Shown here: positions 55,979 to 63,210 of the stretch, piece after piece
How the letters are laid out: each line of letters opens with the position of its first letter
Numbering within the stretch: position 1 is the stretch's first letter
From: Flavobacterium silvisoli
GTDB lineage: Bacteria > Bacteroidota > Bacteroidia > Flavobacteriales > Flavobacteriaceae
Assembly: GCF_004329815.1 (NCBI RefSeq)
Contig: NZ_SJPE01000001.1
Coordinates: forward strand, 186,001 to 250,000
Length of the DNA: 64,000 nucleotides
Direction of reading: 5' to 3'
The notes under the pieces: generated by a model
What the model was told of the DNA's origin: nothing
Seen by the model: the letters and a program-made list of their open reading frames with translations, nothing else
Databases searched by the model: none
Program-made: the position numbers and the translations under genes

Positions 55979-56061
55979 AAAAAAGTTATTTTTCTTACAT
56001 AAAATTATAAAAATTTTAAATGCCAAGCGCTTTTTAATCATTTATTTAAAATCCGTTTTTA

Positions 56062-56069
56062 TATTTTTG
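56062..56069 (+). promoter_or_regulatory. -7 element of glyS with a very short leader
   Basis: TATTTTTG ends 7 bp before the glyS ATG, giving a leader of about 0-2 nt. Confidence 0.55.
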
Positions 56070-56076
56070 CATCATT

Positions 56077-57618
56077 ATGGCAAAACAAGAAGATATATTT
56101 AAGAATGTCGTTTCGCATGCAAAAGAATACGGATTTATTTTTCCGTCGAGCGAAATATATGATGGGTTGAGCGCGGTGTATGATTACGCGCAAAACGGAG
56201 TAGAATTAAAGAAAAACATTAGAGAGTACTGGTGGAAAGCCATGGTGCAGATGCATGAAAATATTGTCGGCCTTGATGCTGCAATTTTGATGCACCCAAC
56301 TACCTGGAAGGCTTCGGGTCACGTGGATGCGTTTAACGATCCGCTGATTGACAACAAAGACTCTAAAAAAAGATACCGCGCCGACGTGTTGATTGAGGAT
56401 TATGCCGAAAAATTAAACCTTAAGGCCAAAAAAGAAATCGAAAAAGCACGTGAACGATTTGGAGCTGCCTTTGACGAAGAGCAATACAAGACTACCAATC
56501 CGCGTGTGATGGAATATCTGGCTAAAGAGCGTGAAATTCTCGAAAGAATGGGTCGTTCTTTGGGCAACGGTGATTTAGAAGATGTCAAAAAACTAATCGA
56601 CGAATTAGAAATTGCCGATCCGGAAACCGGCTCACGTAACTGGACCGATGTGAAGCAGTTCAACCTAATGTTCGGAACCAAATTGGGAGCCTCAGCTGAA
56701 AACGCGATGGATTTATACTTGCGTCCGGAAACGGCACAAGGAATATTCGTAAACTTCTTAAACGTACAAAAAACAGGCAGAATGAAAATTCCGTTTGGTA
56801 TTGCCCAAACCGGAAAAGCCTTTAGAAACGAAATTGTGGCCCGTCAGTTCATCTTCCGTATGCGTGAATTTGAACAAATGGAAATGCAATTTTTTGTGAA
56901 ACCGGGAGAAGAAATGAAGTGGTACGAGTATTGGAAACAAACCCGTTTGAACTGGCATTTGTCTCTTGGTTTAGGCAAAGAAAACTACCGTTTCCACGAC
57001 CACGAAAAACTGGCGCATTATGCCAACGCCGCAGCTGATATTGAGTTTAATTTCCCCTTTGGTTTCAAAGAATTAGAAGGAATACACTCGAGAACCGACT
57101 TCGATTTAAAAGCCCATGAACAATATTCGGGTAAAAAACTGCAATATTTTGATAACGAAACCAATTCGAACTACGTACCTTATGTGGTGGAGACTTCCGT
57201 TGGATTGGACAGAATGTTCTTGGCAGTTTTTGCTACCGCTTTAAAAGAAGAAACTTTAGAAGACGGTTCAACCCGAACCGTTTTGCGTTTGCCAAGTGTA
57301 TTGGCACCAACCAAAGCTGCTGTTTTACCGTTGGTAAAAAAAGACGGCCTACCGGAGATTTCGAAAAAAATCATAGAAGATTTAAAATGGGATTTCAACG
57401 TAGCCTACGATGAAAAAGATGCGGTGGGACGTCGTTACCGCAGACAGGACGCACTGGGAACACCTTTCTGTATAACGGTAGATCATCAAACTTTAGAAGA
57501 CGAGACCGTAACCATTCGCCATCGTGACACCATGGCTCAAGACCGCGTAAAGATTTCCGAATTAAAAACCATAATCGGAAATGAAGTAGCCATGCGAAAT
57601 TGGTTGATGAAAATCTAA
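56077..57618 (+). CDS. glyS: Glycyl-tRNA synthetase, dimeric type
   Basis: A 513-residue class II synthetase of the alpha-2 (eukaryote/archaea-like) type. Class II motifs: motif 1 around FIFPSSEIYDGLSAVYDYAQ, motif 2 in IAQTGKAFRNEI and FRMREFEQMEMQFF, motif 3 in VVETSVGLDRMFLAV. RPETAQGIFVNF is the glycine-site loop. The anticodon-binding domain is at about 410-513. The start at 56077 matches homologs (MAKQEDIFKNVVSHAKEYG). Confidence 0.96.
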   Translation: MAKQEDIFKNVVSHAKEYGFIFPSSEIYDGLSAVYDYAQNGVELKKNIREYWWKAMVQMHENIVGLDAAILMHPTTWKASGHVDAFNDPLIDNKDSKKRYRADVLIEDYAEKLNLKAKKEIEKARERFGAAFDEEQYKTTNPRVMEYLAKEREILERMGRSLGNGDLEDVKKLIDELEIADPETGSRNWTDVKQFNLMFGTKLGASAENAMDLYLRPETAQGIFVNFLNVQKTGRMKIPFGIAQTGKAFRNEIVARQFIFRMREFEQMEMQFFVKPGEEMKWYEYWKQTRLNWHLSLGLGKENYRFHDHEKLAHYANAAADIEFNFPFGFKELEGIHSRTDFDLKAHEQYSGKKLQYFDNETNSNYVPYVVETSVGLDRMFLAVFATALKEETLEDGSTRTVLRLPSVLAPTKAAVLPLVKKDGLPEISKKIIEDLKWDFNVAYDEKDAVGRRYRRQDALGTPFCITVDHQTLEDETVTIRHRDTMAQDRVKISELKTIIGNEVAMRNWLMKI

Positions 57619-57640
57619 AAAAAAAATACCATAAGATAAA

Positions 57641-57672
57641 AACCCAAATTCTGTAGAGAATTTGGGTTTTTT
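57641..57672 (+). terminator. Intrinsic terminator after glyS
   Basis: A 12-bp perfect stem AACCCAAATTCT/AGAATTTGGGTT with a GTAG loop and Ts. Confidence 0.92.
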
Positions 57673-57763
57673 GTTTTTGTAAGTATTTATCCGAGCTAAA
57701 ATGCAGATATTAACAGGATTAGCGTTTCTGTCAACAATTTTAAACATTTTAAGCCCAAAAATC

Positions 57764-57818
57764 TACTTTCGTTATAACGAAAATCGAGACGTTTAATCGT
57801 TTTTATTTTCGTGCGAAA
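57764..57818. promoter_or_regulatory. Palindromes upstream of the LytTR regulator
   Basis: A 16-bp perfect palindrome TTTCGTTATAACGAAA (57767-57782) overlaps a possible -7 element TACTTTCG (57764-57771). A related TTTCG-TG-CGAAA lies at 57807-57818, centres 38 bp apart. Candidate operator pair for the regulator gene at 57916. Confidence 0.4.
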
Positions 57819-57855
57819 TTATTAATTGTAATCTTCGCGATGCAAAAATAGTTTT

Positions 57856-57879
57856 CCCCAAAACTACCAAAAATTTGAC
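57856..57879 (+). other. Candidate small RNA target in the LytTR leader
   Basis: This 24-base stretch, 36-60 bases before the ATG at 57916, can pair with the core of the tandem small RNAs at 34534, 34705 and 34896: 20 Watson-Crick pairs, 2 G-U pairs and 2 mismatches (A-A at 57863 and 57870). The longest uninterrupted runs are CCCCAAA and CTACCA. Confidence 0.4.
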
Positions 57880-57915
57880 TGATGATGCTTTCCCTAAATC
57901 AACGGAAAAGCGTTC

Positions 57916-58800
57916 ATGAGCCACACCTTTATCATCATTGATGACAACCAAGACGATGTCACGAAAACTTTGGCTATTGCTGAGCGTTTTCGCAATTTGT
58001 CTTACGTGGCTACTGCAAACAGCTATGACGAAGGGGTAAACTTAATTCTCGAACACCAACCTCATTTGGTTTTTCTTGAAATAGACCCAACTGATAAAAA
58101 AAGCAACCTTTCCTTATCGCTAATCAACGAATTGTATCGTTATTTGAGTGTGGTTCCGAAAATTATTGTAACTACTTCAAAAAAAGAATTGGCTTATGAA
58201 GCGCTGAAATACGAAGTCATCGATTATTTACTCAAACCCTTAGACATCAATGATTTCAGAAAAGCTATACTAAAATTTGATCGGGCCATAAAATCAGATT
58301 TGCCGCATTCAGAAGTAAAAAACCCGGCGGCCACTTTTGAAGTTTTAGACGAAACCGTTGCAGAACAACTTGAACAAGAGACCGAAAATGAAGTAACTGT
58401 AAGATCCGACTCGCCCAATGAAGGTCCTTCAGTGATTCAAAAGCAGCAATCGCTCATTATTTGTATTAAATCTTATGGCGATTACCGTTATATTGATTCT
58501 AACGACATTCTTTATTTTGAAGCCGACAACAACTCTACCGACATTCATCTCAACAACGGAGAAATGATTACGGCATTCAAAACACTGAAACATTTTGAAA
58601 CCGTACTGCCCCAATCCCAATTCCTCCGCATTCACAACAGTTATATCATTAATGTTGACCAGGTTTCTCGCATTCATACAGGAAACACTGTATGTTATAT
58701 CAAGAATTCCACCACCAAACTGCCGTTCTCAAAATCATATAAAGACAACGTAGACTTAATCATCAACCGCATTGCCGGGGGTAATTATTTGGAAATATAG
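57916..58800 (+). CDS. LytTR-type response regulator with Glu at the phospho-acceptor site
   Basis: A 294-residue protein: receiver domain (1-125), a Glu-rich linker (about 130-178) and a LytTR DNA-binding domain (about 180-285, with DILYFEADNNSTDIHL and FLRIHNSYIINVDQVSRI). The acidic pocket D9-D10, the switch Thr (VTTS) and the Lys of LLKPLD are kept, but the acceptor position is E55 (LVFLEID), where family members have Asp. Glu there often mimics phosphorylation, so the protein may be constitutively active. It is 33 bp before a second response regulator on the same strand. Start by homology; there is no SD sequence. Confidence 0.9.
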   Translation: MSHTFIIIDDNQDDVTKTLAIAERFRNLSYVATANSYDEGVNLILEHQPHLVFLEIDPTDKKSNLSLSLINELYRYLSVVPKIIVTTSKKELAYEALKYEVIDYLLKPLDINDFRKAILKFDRAIKSDLPHSEVKNPAATFEVLDETVAEQLEQETENEVTVRSDSPNEGPSVIQKQQSLIICIKSYGDYRYIDSNDILYFEADNNSTDIHLNNGEMITAFKTLKHFETVLPQSQFLRIHNSYIINVDQVSRIHTGNTVCYIKNSTTKLPFSKSYKDNVDLIINRIAGGNYLEI

Positions 58801-58832
58801 ACGAAAAATAATACATTTACCAAAACTTTTGT

Positions 58833-59489
58833 ATGAAAGTAGAGGTGTTTATAGTTGATGATCATCCGCCAATTATTGAGGGATATAAGTCGATATTGGC
58901 TCATAATCCTTATGGGTACATTGTTAATACTCAGGAAAAGTATAATTGTGAGGATGCTTACCATTTCATCACCAATACTGATAAAAGATTTGATTTGGTC
59001 TTTTTAGACATGACTTTACCACCTTATCCCGAAAAAGGTATTTTTTCAGGCCAAGATTTGGTAAAAGTAATCAGGCAATACATGCCCGGTACTAAAATTG
59101 CAATACTGACCTCGCACACCGAAGCAATTGTACTCCAGGACATCATTAAGGAGCAATATCCTAATGGACTGTTAGTAAAAAGCGACATTACCTCGAATGA
59201 TTTTCTGGAAGCTTTTGATAAAATTATCAGAGGTGAAATTGTTTACAGCCAAACGGCTAAATTTTTTAAAGACAACTTAAAAACAACCATAAAACCTTTG
59301 GACAGCTACAACAGAAGAATAATTCTTTTACTGTCAAAAGGTACCAAAACAAAAACCATTCAAGAAACGCTGCACCTATCTAAAAGCGCTATAGATAAAA
59401 GAAAAGTAGCGATAAAAGAGTTTTTGGGAATTGAAAAAGGTAATGATGAAGACATTCTGAGAGAGGCCAGAAAACAAGGCCTTATCTAG
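58833..59489 (+). CDS. NarL/LuxR-type response regulator
   Basis: A 218-residue protein with a receiver (1-125; acidic pair D9-D10, acceptor D59 in LVFLDMTLPP, Lys in LLVKSDI) and a C-terminal helix-turn-helix resembling the LuxR/GerE type (IILLLSKGTKTKTIQETLHL, SKSAIDKRKVAIKEFLGI). The acceptor is intact, unlike that of its neighbour. The likely partner is the HisKA_3-type kinase at 60202, because this kinase class normally pairs with NarL-type regulators. Regulon unknown. Confidence 0.88.
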   Translation: MKVEVFIVDDHPPIIEGYKSILAHNPYGYIVNTQEKYNCEDAYHFITNTDKRFDLVFLDMTLPPYPEKGIFSGQDLVKVIRQYMPGTKIAILTSHTEAIVLQDIIKEQYPNGLLVKSDITSNDFLEAFDKIIRGEIVYSQTAKFFKDNLKTTIKPLDSYNRRIILLLSKGTKTKTIQETLHLSKSAIDKRKVAIKEFLGIEKGNDEDILREARKQGLI

Positions 59490-59663
59490 AACAGAAACTA
59501 TAATTGACTATACAATTCCATTTAAAAAATCCATCCCTGTAGAATCTTAACAAAATGTACACTTTTTGTGTACCTGCAGATTTTCTTATCCTGTCTACTT
59601 TTACACCAGATACATTTATTTGTTAGCTAGGTATTTTTTTGAGACTTACCTGCTCATTTGATA

Positions 59664-59816
59664 TTGCGGCCTTTTCATTGAGTGGTATTTTTGAAACGGT
59701 AAAATGCAATAGAAATTTCTCTGTTTAGATTTCGATTTGTTAATAAACAGAGTATCATCAACAAATCAAAAAAATTAGCCCTGTTTTTGTTCTAACCGAC
59801 AAATTCAGGGTTTTTT
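59664..59816 (+). promoter_or_regulatory. Leader with promoter, exclusive hairpins and a terminator (attenuator candidate)
   Basis: This fills most of the 341-bp gap before the next gene. A promoter (TTG 59664-59666, TATTTTTG 59686-59693, spacing 19) is followed by hairpin A, CTCTGTTTA/TAAACAGAG (59719-59752). Alternative hairpin B is GATTTGTT (59734-59741) with AACAAATC (59760-59767). The terminator is CCCTG-tt-TTTGT with ACAAA-tt-CAGGG (59779-59810) and six Ts. A and B use overlapping bases, and AACAAA can also pair with the TTTGTT of the terminator. The terminator lies 14 bp before the next ATG. Either an attenuator or a free RNA of about 115 nt. Confidence 0.5.
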
Positions 59817-59830
59817 AATTACATATGCCT

Positions 59831-60205
59831 ATGAAGAAAATAATCGCAACTCTTGGAATTTCATTATTATCGCTCCTTTCATCAAACGCACAAAAGAAGG
59901 CTAATCCAGAACCCGACAACAAGGAAACAGTATTTGTGGTCATAAGATCACGAGAAGAATCAATAAAGTACACGTTTACATCTATCCGGGATTTTGAAGA
60001 GAATACGGGTAAAATTTTTGATGAAATAACACCCTACAGCTCAAAAAAATCAGAAAATAGCTGTAATATAGTGGTTGAAATTTCTTTGTCTGCTAAAAAA
60101 GGTGAAACGTCAAAAAACATCGCAGCATCGATTACAACGAATGATGAACAGATCAAAGTAGAAATAAAAAAAATATACGAAAATTTATTATTGGCCATTA
60201 AATGA
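59831..60205 (+). CDS. Small exported protein coupled to the TPR kinase
   Basis: A 124-residue protein with a signal peptide (MKKIIATLGISLLSLLSSNAQ, cut after Ala-Gln or nearby) and a mature part of about 100 residues rich in Lys, Glu and Ser with alternating strands (TVFVVIRSREESIKYTFTS, SCNIVVEISLSAKKGE) and a C-terminal amphipathic helix. I recognise no family. Its stop overlaps the kinase start (ATGA), so the two are made together, and a role as a periplasmic partner of the sensor is plausible. The in-frame ATG at 59825 would add two residues. Confidence 0.75.
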   Translation: MKKIIATLGISLLSLLSSNAQKKANPEPDNKETVFVVIRSREESIKYTFTSIRDFEENTGKIFDEITPYSSKKSENSCNIVVEISLSAKKGETSKNIAASITTNDEQIKVEIKKIYENLLLAIK

Positions 60206-62262
60206 TGAAAATAAAAATAGTCTTAGTCTGTTTCACTTTACTGATGTCACTTTACAGTTGTAATAAAAAAATTGATAGTGGAGATGATAATGTTGTCAAT
60301 GACACAGTCACTAAATATATCGATTTAGCTCTAAATGACACTATTGAATTTAACAAAAGAATAAAATACAATGACAAAGCCTATTCTTTGATTGATTTGG
60401 ATAAAAATGATACTACAGCAAGAAGACAAATGAATCAAATATGTTATGCATATTGCCTCTTCAATAAAAATGAAAAACTCAAATTAGCAGCTGAAAAATT
60501 AAAATCATCTTCTATAAAATATGGCGATACTGAAAGTCTTGCTGATGCCTACAGAAATTTGGGTCTATACTACATGTCAACATCTAATAACGAAAAAGCA
60601 ATTGACTACTTTTTTAAAGCAAAAAAAATATTCCTGTCGATTAATAAAATAGATAAAGTCCTTAAAACAATGGGGAATATTTCAATTACACAATCCTATG
60701 CTTGCGATTTTTTGGGCAGTAATAAAACAGCTATTGAAATGTTATCACTTGCAAAAGAAACAAATGCTAAAATCCATGAGTTTTTTTGCTATGTTAAAAT
60801 TGGCAATAATTTAAGTCTTCTAAATGATAATTTCGAAGCGATTAAATATTTTCAAAAAGCTGAAAAACTCGAATGCTCAACTTCAAAAAAGTACTCTCTT
60901 AATAATGATATAGCTTCATCTCTAATTAACATGAAAAAATACAATGAAGCAATGACATATATAAAAAAAAACTTAGATGATAAAAAAATATCATATATCA
61001 ATCCAACCAACTATTCTCTTTCACTTTCTTTATACAGCTACATTCAATTAAAAAAAAACAACTTTACAAATCTCAAAAAAAAACTGGATACAGCTGAAAA
61101 ACTATTTCTTCATTTTAACAGTGGCTTTGGAAGAAACTATAATCAGTCTTACTTATCAATGTATTACGAAAAAATAAATGACTCTATAAAGGCTATCGAA
61201 CATGCTAAAAAAGCTGTAGCCATATCAAAAAGTTACAAAAATCCAACAGACGTTTTGTTGTGTATGCAACAACTCATAAAAGTAGATAAAAAAAACGCTT
61301 CTGCAAATGCTATTGAGTATATCAGAATAAATGATAGTTTGCAAATAGCAGAAAGAAAATTTCGCGACAAATTTGCAAGAATTGCTTATGAAACTGATGA
61401 AATTATTCAACAGAAAAACAAAGCTATTCGGCAAAAATGGAACATTGCAGGTTTGGCATCACTTTTAATTCTGATTGGAGTGCTGTTTTTTATCATAAAC
61501 TATCTACAAACTAAACAAAAAAGAATGTTGTTGCTGCAGGACCAACAGAAGGCCAATGAACAAATTTATGATTTGATGTTGAATCAAAAAGAAAAAGAAG
61601 ACGAAGTCCGTGAACAGGAAAAAAAACGCATTGCATTAGAATTACACGACGGTATCATGAACAAACTGGCAAGCACACGGATGAATTTATCAGTACTGTC
61701 TCACAAATCAGACCAAGAAACGATAGATAGATGTATTAATTATGTCCATGAGATTTACAAAGTTGAACAAGAAATTCGTTCAGTTTCACACGAACTCCAT
61801 AAGGAAGTACTCCATAAGGAAGACAGTTTCATAAAACTTTTAGAAGATTTAATAAAAGAACAAAAGGTCAACAAAACAAACTATGAATTGGAATTGGATT
61901 CCGAAATCAACTGGAACAATATTTCCAGCAAAGTCAAAATGAACCTTTACCGTATAATTCAAGAGGCCTGCAACAACATCAATAAACATGCACAAGCCAA
62001 TCGGGCAACAATAACCTTCACTATTGATGAACCAAACATATACCTCTCCATAACAGATGATGGAATAGGCTTAGGAAACAAAAGAACTCCAAAAGGAATC
62101 GGAATTCAAAACATGAAACTGAGAGTAAAATCGCTGAGAGGCAAAATTAATTTCAGCTCAGGGAATTACTCGGGTACCACAATCAATATTTCCGTCCCAC
62201 TAAGAAAAAAAATTAAATCGATAATGGTTGTAGGGAAAAATAATACCAAGAGATCCACCTAA
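60202..62262 (+). CDS. TPR sensor histidine kinase with a lipoprotein-type signal
   Basis: A 686-residue kinase. The N-terminus has a lipobox (VLVCFTLLMSLYSC). Residues about 40-400 form degenerate tetratricopeptide repeats (for example ADAYRNLGLYYMSTSNNEKAIDYFFKA), placed outside the cytoplasm. A membrane helix follows at about 412-434, then a coiled coil, a HisKA_3 dimerisation domain with H482 in LELHDGIMNKLA, and a HATPase domain (N box near 590, NNINKHAQ; ITDDGIGLGN; KGIGIQNM). It should sense an extracytoplasmic cue through the TPRs and phosphorylate a NarL-type regulator, probably the one at 58833. Start at 60202 or 60205. Confidence 0.9.
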   Translation: MMKIKIVLVCFTLLMSLYSCNKKIDSGDDNVVNDTVTKYIDLALNDTIEFNKRIKYNDKAYSLIDLDKNDTTARRQMNQICYAYCLFNKNEKLKLAAEKLKSSSIKYGDTESLADAYRNLGLYYMSTSNNEKAIDYFFKAKKIFLSINKIDKVLKTMGNISITQSYACDFLGSNKTAIEMLSLAKETNAKIHEFFCYVKIGNNLSLLNDNFEAIKYFQKAEKLECSTSKKYSLNNDIASSLINMKKYNEAMTYIKKNLDDKKISYINPTNYSLSLSLYSYIQLKKNNFTNLKKKLDTAEKLFLHFNSGFGRNYNQSYLSMYYEKINDSIKAIEHAKKAVAISKSYKNPTDVLLCMQQLIKVDKKNASANAIEYIRINDSLQIAERKFRDKFARIAYETDEIIQQKNKAIRQKWNIAGLASLLILIGVLFFIINYLQTKQKRMLLLQDQQKANEQIYDLMLNQKEKEDEVREQEKKRIALELHDGIMNKLASTRMNLSVLSHKSDQETIDRCINYVHEIYKVEQEIRSVSHELHKEVLHKEDSFIKLLEDLIKEQKVNKTNYELELDSEINWNNISSKVKMNLYRIIQEACNNINKHAQANRATITFTIDEPNIYLSITDDGIGLGNKRTPKGIGIQNMKLRVKSLRGKINFSSGNYSGTTINISVPLRKKIKSIMVVGKNNTKRST

Positions 62263-62843
62263 ATGATGACAAGACATTTTGTCTTGTCCTAAATATTGCA
62301 AAGGCATAGATAAGCATACCAAAGGCATAGATAGTGTATGAGGAATGCATGAAAACATACTTTGAATAAAATTGGCATTTTCATCAACTCATAGTTTTAT
62401 AACCTATAAAAACTACAACCAAAATCTTATCGTAAATAAGCTTATTCAAAATATCTCATAGACATTCGTGATTCTGTTATCAAGAATCAGCTCCAGTATA
62501 AAAAGGATTATATGCTAAGATTGAGAATATCAGACCCTTCTTCACTTTACTATTGTGCACCCCACTTGTGCATTTCCCTTTCTGAATACCGGAAAACTAT
62601 TTTAAAAAACTCTTAAGAACCATTTTTTGTTGAAAAAACTCAAAAACCAAAAAACCATTCCCTCGTATTTGACACTCATTCACTATCAAACGACACCATT
62701 CTACCATAAACACCTCTAAATATAGGGCTTCCGAGAGACATCCTTTCTAGTTTTACATCGTGAAAGTGCAACAGCCTCAAATCAAACTGACTGCACACAC
62801 CACAAAAACGAAACAAAACATTAACAATAAAAAGTCTCAAATT
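62263..62843. other. Noncoding gap with repeats, upstream of the repeat-peptide gene
   Basis: This 581-bp stretch has no convincing gene. It contains a 9-bp hairpin GACAAGACA/TGTCTTGTC (62268-62288; possible kinase-operon terminator with few Ts), two exact copies of CAAAGGCATAGATA 21 bp apart (62299-62312 and 62320-62333), an inverted repeat TGATTCT/AGAATCA (62469-62489), a 12-base stretch TCTACCATAAAC (62700-62711) exactly complementary to the tandem small RNA core, and a poor -7 candidate TAGTTTTA (about 62747). No clean TAnnTTTG promoter for the downstream gene was found. Confidence 0.6.
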
Positions 62844-63107
62844 ATGAAAAAATTAGCAACAACTTTCGGCTTATTAGCACTAATGCTTATAGTTACATCA
62901 TTTACGACTCCAAGTGAGATTGGAGGTCAAGTAACTCCAAGACCTGTAACAAATGAGATTGGAGGTCAAGTAACTCCAAGGCCAGTGGCATTTGAAATTG
63001 GAGGTCAAGTAACTCCAAGACCTGTAACAAATGAGATTGGAGGTCAAGTAACTCCAAGACCTGTAACAAATGAGATTGGAGGTCAAGTAACTCCAAGACC
63101 AATATAA
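62844..63107 (+). CDS. Small exported protein of five 13-residue repeats
   Basis: An 87-residue protein: a signal peptide (MKKLATTFGLLALMLIVTSF, residues 1-20), a short TTPS spacer, then five tandem copies of EIGGQVTPRPVTN from residue 25 to the end. The second copy ends VAF and the fifth is cut to EIGGQVTPRPI. No Cys is present. I know no named family. A small exported protein made of identical units is the design of repeated peptide-signal precursors, though a structural or adhesive role is also possible. It lies between two TPR lipoproteins of sensor type and is closed by its own terminator. Start at 62844; the frame from 62760 has no signal peptide. Confidence 0.8.
   Translation: MKKLATTFGLLALMLIVTSFTTPSEIGGQVTPRPVTNEIGGQVTPRPVAFEIGGQVTPRPVTNEIGGQVTPRPVTNEIGGQVTPRPI
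62916..63104 (+). repeat. 39-bp tandem repeat coding for the peptide units
   Basis: Five units starting at 62916, 62955, 62994, 63033 and 63072 (last partial). Units 1 and 4 are identical, and unit 3 differs by one silent base. Unit 2 differs at its end (R-P-V-A-F). Near-identity at synonymous sites points to recent expansion or gene conversion, so copy number may vary between strains. Confidence 0.95.
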
Positions 63108-63132
63108 TTAAGAATCTTAAAAATACAAAAAA

Positions 63133-63162
63133 AGACTTTCAGTTAGCTGAAAGTCTTTTTTT
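63133..63162 (+). terminator. Intrinsic terminator after the repeat-peptide gene
   Basis: A 10-bp perfect stem AGACTTTCAG/CTGAAAGTCT with a TTAG loop, flanked by As and a T run. Confidence 0.92.
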
Positions 63163-63210
63163 TATTGATATTGTATTACTTTTAGTATTTTAGCAACTCA
63201 AATTTACATC

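Noticed and set aside
62898-63102. Two long open frames on the minus strand opposite the repeat-peptide gene
   Set aside because: They are open only because the 39-bp repeat keeps frame on both strands; neither has a signal peptide, start context or promoter.
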